The position numbers and the translations under genes were made by a program. A stretch of DNA of 64,000 bases from Candidatus Latescibacterota bacterium. Its GTDB lineage: Bacteria > Latescibacterota > UBA2968. The notes below the pieces were generated by a model. It saw only the letters and a program-made list of their open reading frames with translations. It did not search any database and had not been told where the DNA came from. Every line of letters starts with the position of its first letter. Within the stretch, counting starts at the first letter, position 1. The DNA lies in assembly GCA_022824945.1 (NCBI GenBank), contig JAJDYX010000032.1:1-64000 (forward strand). Direction: 5' to 3'. Shown piece after piece: positions 45,783-54,643 of the stretch.

Positions 45783-46630
45783 GAATGCTCCTTTTTGCAA
45801 TCTACTAATTTTACACCTTTTTTCATCCATTCGCGCAGGCGCGTTGTGTCATTCACGGCTCGCAATGCGATGTTTCGCGATGCCTGATGGAGGTCTAATT
45901 TGCGGATTACGATCTCGTCTGTGAATATGCCAGCTTCGGCTATGACGTTGCCATTGGGGTGGATGATTTTTGATTCGCCGTGGGAAGATCCCGCGCGGTT
46001 GATGTCCAGGGGGTCAGCGGGGGCGTTTGCCATGACGACGTAAATGTCATTTTCGGTTGCGCGGCTGATGGGCATGGCGCGATAGGCGGACAATTTGTGC
46101 TCTGAGGTGACAGAGCTTTCACAACTGGCAAAGAAGCAGATTTTTGCACCGGCTGCGACGGGCAATCTCACGAGTTCGGGATATCGTATGTCGTGACAGA
46201 TTAAAAAACAACAGGGTACGCCGCACAGGTGATAAATGGGCAGGTGTTGCGCGGGTTCACACCATTTTTCACCCGCCAGATGTATTTTGCCATAGCGTCC
46301 CTGTACTGTGCCATCGCGATCTATGACGAGCAGGCTGTTGTAGCGGTGTTCATCTTCGAGATGCGTTGAGCCGACGATTGCGGCAATGCCTTTTTCACGG
46401 CATATCTGTATAATTTGTCGTTCGGCTTTTTCAATGCGCGTTTGGTCCAGGTTTGACCAGAAGTCGGGGCAGTTGGAATAGCCGTATAAAATCCCTTCGT
46501 GAAATGCGGCTATATCCACTTTTTCACGCGCACAGGTGTTCAGACGGTCGATGACTTCACTTGTGTTTTTTTCGATGTTCTCATCGGCATGCATTTGACA
46601 TGCGGCAACGCGCAACCATTTTTGGGACAT
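45779..46630 (-). CDS. carbon-nitrogen hydrolase (nitrilase superfamily)
   Basis: A 283-residue amidase-type protein. The catalytic triad is visible: Glu45 ('AAFHEGILYG'), Lys115 ('RYGKIHLAG') and Cys145 ('FLICHDIRYPEL'). The family cleaves or condenses amide, carbamoyl or nitrile groups. ATG 46630 is chosen, with GGAGG 6-7 nt before it; a much longer frame extends toward the pckA promoter but is not coding. It is the first gene of the operon nitrilase-sulfatase-isomerase-isomerase-oxidoreductase-aminotransferase-ChrA-DUF58. Substrate unknown. Confidence 0.9.
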   Translation of the reverse strand: MSQKWLRVAACQMHADENIEKNTSEVIDRLNTCAREKVDIAAFHEGILYGYSNCPDFWSNLDQTRIEKAERQIIQICREKGIAAIVGSTHLEDEHRYNSLLVIDRDGTVQGRYGKIHLAGEKWCEPAQHLPIYHLCGVPCCFLICHDIRYPELVRLPVAAGAKICFFASCESSVTSEHKLSAYRAMPISRATENDIYVVMANAPADPLDINRAGSSHGESKIIHPNGNVIAEAGIFTDEIVIRKLDLHQASRNIALRAVNDTTRLREWMKKGVKLVDCKKEHS

Positions 46631-46713
46631 GTTTTCCTCCAGATCAATAGTCAGACGCGAAATATAATGACTATTTTTTAAAAATGAAGGAATTTTTGGG
46701 CGCGGAGTAATAT

Positions 46714-46742
46714 TTGGTTTGAAGTGTTTTGTGTGATATATT
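46714..46742 (+). promoter_or_regulatory. possible sigma70 promoter of pckA
   Basis: TTGGTT (46714-46719), 17-bp spacer, TATATT (46737-46742), 44 bp before the pckA start. The -35 is weak. Confidence 0.4.
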
Positions 46743-46786
46743 TTGGTGTTGGAATTGAAAACTGACAACAGAAAGGAGTCCATTGT

Positions 46787-48367
46787 ATGACCGGAATAAA
46801 TCTGGAACGCTATAATATCACCAGGCCGCTTATTTTGCGCAATGCTTCGCCAGCGGTGCTTTACGAGGAAGCGCTGACCCACGAGACTGGATCGACTATT
46901 ACGAGTACTGGGGCACTTATTGTGCGTTCGGGAGAAAAGACCGGGCGCAGTCCCGAGGACAAACGCATTGTGCATCATCCCGATAGTGCGGATGATATCT
47001 GGTGGGGTGAGGTCAATATCAAGCTCGATGAGCGCACGTTTCTGATCAATAGAGAGCGGGCTATCGATTATCTCAATGTGTGCGATCGCATTTATGTGGT
47101 TGATGGGTACGCGGGCTGGGATCCCAAATATCGCATTAAGGTGCGGGTTGTTTGCGCCCGTGCGTACCATGCTCTGTTTATGCACAATATGCTTATGCGT
47201 CCCTCGCGTACGGAACTCGAAAATTTTGGCGAGCCGGATTATGTCATTTTTAATGCGGGTAGATTTCCCGCGAACCGATATACGGCTGAGATGACCTCGA
47301 CGACGAGCGTGGATGTGAGTTTTGAAATGCGAGAGATGGTTATTTTGGGGACGGAATATGCGGGTGAGATGAAGAAGGGTATTTTTACGGTTTTGAACTA
47401 TGTTTTGCCCAAGCAGGATATTTTGTCGATGCACTGTTCGGCCAATGTGGGTGCAGTGGGTGATACGGCGCTCTTTTTTGGTCTGTCTGGTACCGGGAAG
47501 ACCACGCTTTCAGCCGAGCCACGGCGCCGTCTTATTGGCGATGATGAACACGGGTGGAGCGATCGCGGTATTTTCAATTTTGAGGGTGGTTGTTACGCCA
47601 AGTGCATTGGTCTTTCGCAAGCGCGCGAGCCGGAGATTTACAATGCGATCCGTTTTGGGACGGTGCTCGAAAATGTCGTTTTTGACGAGAACACGCGGGT
47701 GGTTAATTACGACGATGATACAATTACGGAAAATACGCGCGCTGCATATCCCATCGAGTATATTCCCAATGCACAAATTCCATGTGTGAGTGGTCATCCC
47801 AGGAATGTCATTTTTTTGACGTGTGATGCGTTTGGTGTTTTGCCTCCGGTGAGCAAGCTCACGCCCGCACAGGCGATGTACCATTTTATCAGCGGTTATA
47901 CGGCTAAGGTTGCGGGTACAGAGATGGGTGTTACCGAACCACAGGCTTCTTTTTCGGCCTGTTTTGGCGCGCCTTTTCTCGTGTGGCATCCGGGGAAGTA
48001 CGCCGAGCAACTGGCAGAAAAAATCCAGCAACACGATTCGGATGTGTGGCTGGTCAATACGGGCTGGTCAGGCGGTGGCTACGGCGTTGGCAAGCGCATT
48101 ACGTTGACGAATACCCGCTCAATTATTCGGGCGATACACACTGGTGCTTTGACAGATGTGGCGTGCGAAACAGATCCGCGCTTTGGCTTTGAGGTTCCCA
48201 AAACCTGTCCAGATGTTACGGGTAGTATTTTGTCTCCGCGTGCGACGTGGTCGAATCCGTCTGAATACGATGCGAGGGCTACGTATCTGGCGCGGTTGTT
48301 TAAGGAGAATTTCAAGCAGTTTGAAGATGGGGTCAGCGATGAGATTCTGAAGGCGGGTCCTGTTTGA
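46787..48367 (+). CDS. pckA: phosphoenolpyruvate carboxykinase (ATP)
   Basis: A 526-residue ATP-type PEPCK, interconverting oxaloacetate and PEP. The P-loop '[16 protein letters not shown]' has Lys238, and '[29 protein letters not shown]' carries the Mn2+/Mg2+ ligands. '[15 protein letters not shown]' near residue 48 and '[20 protein letters not shown]' supply substrate-binding Arg residues. Length is usual. AAAGGAG lies 8 nt before the ATG. The only plus-strand gene in this part of the window; it converges with the larA-like gene 7 bp away. Role: gluconeogenesis when growing on acids or amino acids. Confidence 0.96.
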   Translation: MTGINLERYNITRPLILRNASPAVLYEEALTHETGSTITSTGALIVRSGEKTGRSPEDKRIVHHPDSADDIWWGEVNIKLDERTFLINRERAIDYLNVCDRIYVVDGYAGWDPKYRIKVRVVCARAYHALFMHNMLMRPSRTELENFGEPDYVIFNAGRFPANRYTAEMTSTTSVDVSFEMREMVILGTEYAGEMKKGIFTVLNYVLPKQDILSMHCSANVGAVGDTALFFGLSGTGKTTLSAEPRRRLIGDDEHGWSDRGIFNFEGGCYAKCIGLSQAREPEIYNAIRFGTVLENVVFDENTRVVNYDDDTITENTRAAYPIEYIPNAQIPCVSGHPRNVIFLTCDAFGVLPPVSKLTPAQAMYHFISGYTAKVAGTEMGVTEPQASFSACFGAPFLVWHPGKYAEQLAEKIQQHDSDVWLVNTGWSGGGYGVGKRITLTNTRSIIRAIHTGALTDVACETDPRFGFEVPKTCPDVTGSILSPRATWSNPSEYDARATYLARLFKENFKQFEDGVSDEILKAGPV

Positions 48368-48374
48368 GGAGAGA

Positions 48375-49631
48375 TTAGAGGTAGGGGATGACCAGTGGGC
48401 CATCGGGCAATACGGCTACACGAGCATCCTCGGCTTTTAAGTGGTTGCGTATGGATTCATTGAGGTCGGGTATGACCTGTAGTTTGCAGGCGCGGACCTC
48501 GTCGCTGTCCATTTCGGTATAGACTTTCACATTTACGCGGTCTAATATGCCCGATAGAATTTGCGCCTGCCACTGGTCGAGGATTGGTTCGCGTGCATAA
48601 ACCGATTCTATCACGTCTGCAGGTGTATGGCCTTCGCGCATCAATGCCGCAAAATTGCCGTGATCGGGTACGCCATCGCTGCACGCACTGGCTACGAGAA
48701 TTGTGCCGCCGTCGGTTACGATACGCGCTGCGGCTGAGATGCCTTTTACGGTTTGATACAGGTTTTGATCCAGAGGAAAGCCGCTGTTGGATGTGACCAC
48801 CAGTGGGAAGGGGGTTTCGACGGGTACCATCGCCGAGGCTTTTACATCGGCGCATCCCTTTGCATGGGCTTGGGAGAGGTCGCCCGCGTAATATCCCGAG
48901 ATTTTCTTTTCTGCATTGAGTGTCACGTTGAGCAAGAAATCCGGGGGACATAGTGCGACGCATTCGCGGATTTCACTGTGTAGTGGATTTTCGTAGAGGA
49001 CGCCCCAAGTGCTGTTTGGGTCGGCGATCAGTTCGGCGCGATGCAGTCGAAAAATGGTTTCAATACTCGCCACACCGGGCGCGACGGCTTTTGGTCCGCC
49101 TGAGAATCCCGCAAAGAAGTGCGGTTCGATAAATCCGAGGGCAATGCGCACATCTGCCTTGATGTATTCCCGGTTCAAAAATACGGTTGTTCCGTCCGCA
49201 GTTTTGCCCACCCGCTCGTTTTGCGTTTCGCTAAATGCATCGTGGTTGACTATGCGTACGCGGCGAACCATTTCTTCGCCAAACATTTCGACAATTTCGC
49301 GCTTTGTATTTGGCCTGTGCGTGCCTGTGCCGATCAATACGGTTACCTGGTCGGGGGATACGGGTAGTTCTTCGAGTAGATAGGGGATGAGTTGTTTGTT
49401 GGGGACGGGGCGGGTGCCGTCGGATGTTGCGATTACGACCCGGTCTGAAGGTTTGACTATTTCTCTGAGCGGTTTTGTGCCGATGGGGTCGCGCACGGCT
49501 TCGTGAAAGAGCCGTTTGGGGTCTTCGAGCGCAGGTTCAAATGAGGGTCGAATTACATCCCAGTGCGCGAGTTTGGGATCTGTTTGAACAGATACGGCTC
49601 CTCGGCCATAAGGTATATCGATGTGTTTCAT
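48375..49631 (-). CDS. larA: LarA-like nickel-pincer-nucleotide-dependent racemase/epimerase
   Basis: A 418-residue protein of the lactate racemase family. The catalytic residues of Lactiplantibacillus plantarum LarA (His108, His174, Lys184, His200) map exactly with an offset of -3: His105 ('GTGTHRPN'), His171 ('EPHFFAGFSGG'), Lys181, His197 ('IFRLHR'). So it should bind the NPN cofactor at the conserved Lys. Many such proteins act on 2-hydroxy acids or sugar acids other than lactate. larB, larC and larE are not in the window. It is 2 bp after the ceramidase-like gene, the last gene of a five-gene operon, which favours a sugar acid or hydroxy acid substrate. Confidence 0.88.
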   Translation of the reverse strand: MKHIDIPYGRGAVSVQTDPKLAHWDVIRPSFEPALEDPKRLFHEAVRDPIGTKPLREIVKPSDRVVIATSDGTRPVPNKQLIPYLLEELPVSPDQVTVLIGTGTHRPNTKREIVEMFGEEMVRRVRIVNHDAFSETQNERVGKTADGTTVFLNREYIKADVRIALGFIEPHFFAGFSGGPKAVAPGVASIETIFRLHRAELIADPNSTWGVLYENPLHSEIRECVALCPPDFLLNVTLNAEKKISGYYAGDLSQAHAKGCADVKASAMVPVETPFPLVVTSNSGFPLDQNLYQTVKGISAAARIVTDGGTILVASACSDGVPDHGNFAALMREGHTPADVIESVYAREPILDQWQAQILSGILDRVNVKVYTEMDSDEVRACKLQVIPDLNESIRNHLKAEDARVAVLPDGPLVIPYL

Positions 49632-49633
49632 TT

Positions 49634-50899
49634 TTAATTCCGTGCTAAAGCGTCCGCTGTTTGCAAGATGATTTCTTCTTCGCCCCGATATGGCGCGGGT
49701 TCTCCGTAATACGGATAGGCATTGGGTTCGTATCCGCCTTCTTCGTATTGCCGCTCTGTACATAAATATCCCACCTCGTCATTGGCATAGCCCACGGGCC
49801 AGAGATCCGCGCTGATATCCTGTAGCCTTTTTTCCATTGCATGCCCAATTTCCAGTACGGGTTCGCCCGGTATGGTGATCAGTGATAGTGGTCCCACCTG
49901 CATCAGTTGCATTTCGGTGGGTTTTTCAGATGGGACAGTGTCTGATGCTGCCATTTCCAGTACCTGCCTTGCCCAGGGACCCGTGAAAAATTGTCCGCGT
50001 TCGCTTTCGTCTGTTGCCATTTTTTTCATTTCTTCTTCGGGCATGAGGTCGCCATAAGGTATTGCGATGTCGGTGCGGCGGGCAGATATGCCTTCTGCGC
50101 TCCGGGTGTTCAGCCCTGTAGCTACGCGGCATACTTCATCGCCGAGTTCGTGACCGCATGCGTCTAATTGTTCTCTGGTGGCGGAGGCAAATCCTCCGGT
50201 TTCGCTCAGGATGGCGGGGCGGATGTTGCCAAAGCATCCGGGTAAGAAGAGTGCTTTGCTACCGAGGGTTTGTTCAATTCGGGTGCGGGCAATGCCAGGG
50301 TAATCGGGCGAGATGATGCCGTTGGCGCCGCTCAATGTGGTCGGGTGACAGGCGTAGTGGAATAATGTGGCGAGGGGTGCGCTGTTTTCTCCTGTTACGT
50401 GTAAGACTCTTACGCGGCGATCGACGATTCCGCCGTAGTTCAAGGTCATGCTCGAGGCTCCGGGGAGCGGGCGGCGGTTGATGTTGAAATGCGCGGATCC
50501 GCATCCGAGACCGAGGGTCGCGGGCTGGAGATTTGCGGCTGCTTCGGCTATGCACGCGGCGGTGGTTTCGACAATGCGATCCATATATTCGGGATCGGGT
50601 GTCATGCCCAAACACGGCAGTGTGGGGAGGGCACAATGCGTGTGGCTGCACGCTACCATTACGCTGTCTCCAGGAATGATATTTGCCACCTGTGCTCGGA
50701 TTCGGTCAGTGATGACTTTGGTTATGCCGATGACGTCGAGTGTGGCGATGGCTATTTGCGCGTTTTCTTCGGCAAATATGACCGCCCGCACTTCCAATGG
50801 ATAGAGCACGGAATGCGATGGGTTGGTGTTCCAATGCCCCTGAAGTACTGGACCCGGTTCTGGCGTGATGTCTCCGTTTGCAACACCGCTTTGGATCAT
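49634..50899 (-). CDS. ceramidase N-terminal-domain-like hydrolase, second copy
   Basis: A 421-residue member of the neutral ceramidase-like family, paralogous to 5511-6809. The start 'QSGVANGDITPEPGPVLQGHW' and the motif 'ACSHTHCALPTLP' match, but the SHSHSGP box is SHTHCAL here, and the later His is in 'LFHYACHPTTLSG'. Zinc ligands seem preserved, the loop around them is not. No signal peptide. TAAGGAG lies about 8 nt upstream of the ATG. It follows the HAD genes and precedes larA, all minus strand and tightly packed. Substrate unknown. Confidence 0.78.
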   Translation of the reverse strand: MIQSGVANGDITPEPGPVLQGHWNTNPSHSVLYPLEVRAVIFAEENAQIAIATLDVIGITKVITDRIRAQVANIIPGDSVMVACSHTHCALPTLPCLGMTPDPEYMDRIVETTAACIAEAAANLQPATLGLGCGSAHFNINRRPLPGASSMTLNYGGIVDRRVRVLHVTGENSAPLATLFHYACHPTTLSGANGIISPDYPGIARTRIEQTLGSKALFLPGCFGNIRPAILSETGGFASATREQLDACGHELGDEVCRVATGLNTRSAEGISARRTDIAIPYGDLMPEEEMKKMATDESERGQFFTGPWARQVLEMAASDTVPSEKPTEMQLMQVGPLSLITIPGEPVLEIGHAMEKRLQDISADLWPVGYANDEVGYLCTERQYEEGGYEPNAYPYYGEPAPYRGEEEIILQTADALARN

Positions 50900-50916
50900 G
50901 GTATGTCTCCTTACGA

Positions 50917-51636
50917 TTACAACAAAGCCTCCTGGTGTGCCTTTACGAGATCTGCCATGCTATTGAATTGAAAATCGTAGCTTGGCATTTCGCCCGGATC
51001 TATGGTTGCGCCGAAGCCTTCTTCATTGGAGCGCCTGTAGATCCAGCAGGTGGCAAGTCCGTTTTTGTTTGCCGGGATATGATCGTGGAATAAGCTCTCT
51101 GCGGTGTGTAGAATTTCCGATTTTTCAATGCCGAGCGACTTGAGGTGTTCCAGCATGTATTTGAAGTTTCGATCCGCAGGTTTATACGATCCTATGTCTT
51201 CAGCCGTGTATATGGCGTCAAATTCGACACCGAGACGGTCGTTGCTGTATTTAAAGCTGTCGTTATCGACGTTGGACAGGATCGCGAGCTTGTAGTGCTT
51301 TTTGAGATATTGCAGTGCGTCGGCAGAATCGGGAAACGCTGGCCATTGTTTTATCGATTGACCGTACGCGGCGCATTCATCGGGCGTGACGGCGACGCCC
51401 CATTCTTCAGCGAGGCGTTTATATACGATGGCGAGGAGTTCGGAATAGCGCATGCCCGGGGTCCAGGTTTGTTGTGTTGATTCGTGTCGCGCGTGCGCTT
51501 GAAGAGTTTCATTGCGCGACACTTTTCGTTCGACCTTTGATAGAAGCGGCGCCAGCCCTTTGACCATCCCGGTTTCCCAATCGATAAGCGTGCCATAGCA
51601 ATCGAATGTCAGGACTTTGAAATCGGTGAGTTTCAT
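50917..51636 (-). CDS. HAD-superfamily hydrolase, haloacid dehalogenase type II-like
   Basis: A 239-residue HAD protein. Motif I is 'LTFDCYGTLIDW' with the nucleophile Asp12; motif II 'AILSNVDND' has Ser/Asn; motif III is the Lys in 'DIGSYKPADRNFKY', and motif IV follows near 'ILHTAESLFHDHIPA'. This spacing and the 'YKP' Lys are typical for the L-2-haloacid dehalogenase group, although many members are phosphatases. The gene is 3 bp after another HAD gene of the same group, likely an old tandem duplication. No ribosome site stands out, consistent with coupling. Confidence 0.85.
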   Translation of the reverse strand: MKLTDFKVLTFDCYGTLIDWETGMVKGLAPLLSKVERKVSRNETLQAHARHESTQQTWTPGMRYSELLAIVYKRLAEEWGVAVTPDECAAYGQSIKQWPAFPDSADALQYLKKHYKLAILSNVDNDSFKYSNDRLGVEFDAIYTAEDIGSYKPADRNFKYMLEHLKSLGIEKSEILHTAESLFHDHIPANKNGLATCWIYRRSNEEGFGATIDPGEMPSYDFQFNSMADLVKAHQEALL

Positions 51637-51639
51637 TTT

Positions 51640-52347
51640 TTAATGGCACCCCAGTTGATCGGCGAGGTCGTGAAAATCATGGGCTATGATGTCGAAGTCC
51701 AGATCGGAGGGCAGATCTTTTTTTGCGTTGGGTCCCCGTTCGAGGGGTCGGAATACGAATGCCGTTTTCATGCCGACGCGTGCTGCGTGGTGCAGGTCGC
51801 CCTGATGGGCAGCGACCATCATGACTTCGCGGGGTTCACAACTGAGCAGTTCGATGGCTTTCAAATAGGTCTCGGCGTCGGGTTTGTAATGCCCGGCTAA
51901 TTCGGCGGATAAGATGCAATCCCAGGGCAATCCGCCGTATTTCGCCATGTTGGCGAGTAGCGATACATTGCCGTTGGAGAGTGTGGCGATCAGGTACCGC
52001 GATTTTAACCGCCATAAGCCGCCTGCGGCATCGGGCCAGGGGTCGAGGCGATGCCAGACGCGATTGAAGTCCTCGATTTCTTCTTCGGATAATTCCGAGA
52101 TGCCGAATTTTTTCAGGAGTTCATCCAGGATCATGCGGTGCAGGTCGTCGATTTTTGTCCAGGGCAATTCGCCCGTGCGCACGCGGTTCATCGACGGACC
52201 ATAGCCTCCGCGCCACGCATCGGCAAATGCGGTCCAATTGATGTCCAATCCCTTGCGTTCGCCCAATCGCTCGCCGTCGCGGATGACGGAACTGCGCCAA
52301 TCAACTACTGTGCCGAATACGTCAAATGTCAATGCTTTGATTGTCAT
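51640..52347 (-). CDS. HAD-superfamily hydrolase, haloacid dehalogenase type II-like
   Basis: A 235-residue paralogue of the downstream gene. Nucleophile Asp9 in 'LTFDVFGTVVDW', 'IATLSNGNVSLL' for motif II, Lys in 'GHYKPDAETYLKA', and 'MMVAAHQGDLHHAARVGMKTAFV' as motif IV. The last motif, 'VAAHxxDLxxA', is particularly characteristic of haloacid dehalogenase type II enzymes. GAGGT lies 5 nt before the ATG. It follows the LLM flavoprotein gene by 9 bp. Substrate may be a haloacid or phosphate ester. Confidence 0.88.
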   Translation of the reverse strand: MTIKALTFDVFGTVVDWRSSVIRDGERLGERKGLDINWTAFADAWRGGYGPSMNRVRTGELPWTKIDDLHRMILDELLKKFGISELSEEEIEDFNRVWHRLDPWPDAAGGLWRLKSRYLIATLSNGNVSLLANMAKYGGLPWDCILSAELAGHYKPDAETYLKAIELLSCEPREVMMVAAHQGDLHHAARVGMKTAFVFRPLERGPNAKKDLPSDLDFDIIAHDFHDLADQLGCH

Positions 52348-52356
52348 TTTTGACCT

Positions 52357-53454
52357 CTAAGGTACCGCGCCCACTGCCTTGTTCAAAGCTGGCATTAGTT
52401 CACGGGCGAATAATTCCATGCTGTACACCCAACTGTCCTTGTCATCCCAGTCGTAGCCCATGAGTACCAGAGTGCCAAAGGGTCCGGTTTCCTCGAACAG
52501 AGCCAGCAAGCGGCGCAGGGCTTCATCGACGTCGCCAGCGATGATCTGTTCGGTCATCAAGTAGTCCAGATTGCACTCGGAGTCGGGCATGTCCAGATCG
52601 CGCTTGTACACGCGGCGCCCCAGACCCTTGTCGAATAGACGCCCGATGTATTCGTAATTTTTTGCCAGGGAATTGTTCTGCGCCTTTTTTACGGCTTCGG
52701 CTGTGGTGTCGGCCAGAAAGATTGATCGGGCGATTTTCCAGTCGGCCCGCTGCGGCTGCCGTCCCGCTTGCAGGGCGCTCTGCTCATAGATCTGCCAGTT
52801 GTCGGCTACCACGTTGCCCGATATCAGGCAGGCGGAAAAGGGCTGGAAGCCGCGCTCGCCCGCTATTTGCATGCTGTGTGAGTTGCGGCTCATTCCCGGC
52901 ATGGCGATGGGCGGGTGGGGCTGTTGCAGGGGTTTGTGGATGAAGCCGATCAGGGTTTCTTCGTCAATATTGTCTTTGAGCTGGAATTGCCAGTATTTTC
53001 CCTGGTGCTCGTAGGGCGGATCCGATGTCCATAAGTTGAGGATGGCGTCAATGGCTTCTTCGGTCATTGCGCCGCCCGATTTGGGATCCAGGCCGTATAG
53101 TTCCTGGTCTGAAGTGACACTGCCCGGGCCAAAGCACAGATTGAGTCGGCCTTTGGATAGGTGATCCAAAAAAGATAGACGGCTGGCCACATAGGCGGGG
53201 TGGTGCAGGTTCAAACAGACCGGTGCCGGTCCCAGGCGGATGCGCTGGGTCTCACCGAGGGCGCGTCCGATGAAAATTTCGGGTGTGACAATGGTTTCGT
53301 ATTTCATGGTGTGGTGCTCGCCGATCCAGAATTCATCAAAGCCCAGTTCCTCGGCTTTGACTACGAGTTCCAGGTCCTCGTCAAATCCCTGACCCAACGG
53401 TTTGTCCGGGGCGTGGAAGGGCATGATGAACATACCGTATTTGATTGGTTCCAT
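52357..53454 (-). CDS. LLM-class flavin-dependent oxidoreductase (luciferase-like)
   Basis: A 365-residue TIM-barrel flavoprotein. 'KAEELGFDEFWIGEHHTMKYE' near residue 31-52, 'LDHLSKGRLNLCFGPG' and 'ANNSLAKNYEY' type segments identify the bacterial luciferase-like monooxygenase family, which uses FMNH2 supplied by a reductase to oxygenate aldehydes, alkanes, sulfonates or others. The N-terminus matches the usual start, with AAGGAG 9 nt upstream. First gene of the operon LLM-HAD-HAD-ceramidase-like-LarA. No flavin reductase nearby. Such a set suggests oxidation and clean-up of a xenobiotic or secondary compound, but that is inference. Confidence 0.88.
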   Translation of the reverse strand: MEPIKYGMFIMPFHAPDKPLGQGFDEDLELVVKAEELGFDEFWIGEHHTMKYETIVTPEIFIGRALGETQRIRLGPAPVCLNLHHPAYVASRLSFLDHLSKGRLNLCFGPGSVTSDQELYGLDPKSGGAMTEEAIDAILNLWTSDPPYEHQGKYWQFQLKDNIDEETLIGFIHKPLQQPHPPIAMPGMSRNSHSMQIAGERGFQPFSACLISGNVVADNWQIYEQSALQAGRQPQRADWKIARSIFLADTTAEAVKKAQNNSLAKNYEYIGRLFDKGLGRRVYKRDLDMPDSECNLDYLMTEQIIAGDVDEALRRLLALFEETGPFGTLVLMGYDWDDKDSWVYSMELFARELMPALNKAVGAVP

Positions 53455-53528
53455 AGAGGTGCTCCTTAGTGGTATTTCAAATGAGTTTATTGACTTAAAC
53501 CACTGGACGCCTGCTTAAAACATGCAGA

Positions 53529-53605
53529 GCCTGCCCCTGTAAGCTCTAAGCAGGGGCGTGACGAACGGGGGTTGTCATTGCGGCAGGGTGTAAGCCGCAA
53601 TCCAG
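53529..53605. repeat. palindrome cluster including copy 3 of the GTCATYGCGGC hairpin
   Basis: GCCCCTG/CAGGGGC (about 53533-53556), then GTCATTGCGGC...GCCGCAATCCAG (53574-53605), with a compensatory C-to-T/G-to-A pair that preserves the stem seen in copies 1 and 2. The rest of the 190-bp gap shows no gene. Confidence 0.8.
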
Positions 53606-53646
53606 TCTATCAGATAAAATGTTAGCAAATTTTTTTGAAAGAGCAC

Positions 53647-54348
53647 TTAGTCTCCATATTTGTTCACGATTATCAGCTCAGAGATCTCGGGATTGATGAA
53701 TTTTACGAGCAGTGAAACGCGGTTGTCTTCGTCCAATAGGTTCCAGAATATATCGGCGGTTTGTTGTATGTCGTCGAATAATTCGACGGCATACGGTTCT
53801 CCTTTGAATGAGGGCAAGGGGTTGCCGTCGTCTATGTATGTTGTGATGCAGTGGCCCGTGCCCGGGATCGCGGTTTCGTAGTCGAAAAATTGGCGTGAAC
53901 AATAGCGCGCATCACCGCCAACGGTTTTTAAGACTGATAGTCGATAGGCTTGCGCGTCGCCTAGGTCGGTAAGGCCAGAGATGCGCGGTGTAAAGTTGGG
54001 GGCGTCGGGTTCATAAGTGCGGGTTTTCAGGGCGGATTCAAATGAGCCGCCATTTTGCAGGGCCTGAACGATTGTGTCGGTTTGATCGCCATTTGTGACG
54101 ATATGCGCGTCGCCCAGTACTTTGATGGGATAGTACAGGGTTAGTGGATCTACATCCTGGGATTTATCCACGGTGTCGGTTTTAACCGCATCGCCTTCCC
54201 GCACAAATACGCGGTTGCGGCTGCTGGGACTGCGGCCCATGATCCAGTAGATTTGAACCATACAGGTGCCATTGGGCGTTTGTCCTATTACAATGCCACG
54301 ACCGGGATAGGTGGCGTTTTTTAGTCGATTATCATCCAACATGGACAA
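53647..54348 (-). CDS. IMP cyclohydrolase (PurO-type) family protein
   Basis: A 233-residue protein with 'YPGRGIVIGQTPNG', 'YWIMGRSPSSRNRVFV' and 'PLTLYYPIKVLGDAHIVTNGDQTD', which fit the IMP cyclohydrolase-like (PurO) family. In archaea PurO closes the purine ring from FAICAR to IMP; bacterial homologues occur in few phyla. No other purine genes are adjacent. It overlaps the nucleotidyltransferase gene by 17 bp, so the two are co-translated. The gene is preceded, via that gene, by an M16 protease in an overlapping operon, which is a strange setting for a purine enzyme. Confidence 0.75.
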   Translation of the reverse strand: MSMLDDNRLKNATYPGRGIVIGQTPNGTCMVQIYWIMGRSPSSRNRVFVREGDAVKTDTVDKSQDVDPLTLYYPIKVLGDAHIVTNGDQTDTIVQALQNGGSFESALKTRTYEPDAPNFTPRISGLTDLGDAQAYRLSVLKTVGGDARYCSRQFFDYETAIPGTGHCITTYIDDGNPLPSFKGEPYAVELFDDIQQTADIFWNLLDEDNRVSLLVKFINPEISELIIVNKYGD

Positions 54349-54643
54349 GTAACCCGTGTTTTTCTAAGAAACTGGAGAAATGTGTTTCATTATCCAGATT
54401 GATGAGGTCAACAGGATGGTTTAATTGCATTAGAAGTTTTCCAAGTAATGGAAAAAAATGCTGTGGTGGACAGCCTCGAACCCCGATATCAATATCTGAA
54501 TCTCTGCGTGACCGACCTTCTGCCAAAGATCCAAAGAGATGTATCTCTCGACAGCCTCCCGCCTTCAGTATTTCTATGGCCTGTTTGATATCTTCCTGAT
54601 ATTCGACAGGAAATTGGCTCAACTCTGATCCATGCGTTTTCAT
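54332..54643 (-). CDS. MNT-type small nucleotidyltransferase
   Basis: A 103-residue minimal nucleotidyltransferase. The motif 'HLFGSLAEGRSRRDSDIDIGV' has the GS dyad and the intact Asp-Ile-Asp pair; a third acidic residue is likely in 'HPVDLINLD'. MNT proteins often work as antitoxins that AMPylate a HEPN RNase partner, but no HEPN gene is next to it. The start overlaps the M16 protease stop as ATGA, and its end overlaps the PurO gene. Alternatively it could modify an unrelated target. Confidence 0.88.
   Translation of the reverse strand: MKTHGSELSQFPVEYQEDIKQAIEILKAGGCREIHLFGSLAEGRSRRDSDIDIGVRGCPPQHFFPLLGKLLMQLNHPVDLINLDNETHFSSFLEKHGLLVHVG

Noticed and set aside
45940..47434. Long N-terminal extension of the nitrilase gene across the pckA start
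   Set aside because: The extension is antisense to pckA; GGAGG and the conserved start are at 46630.
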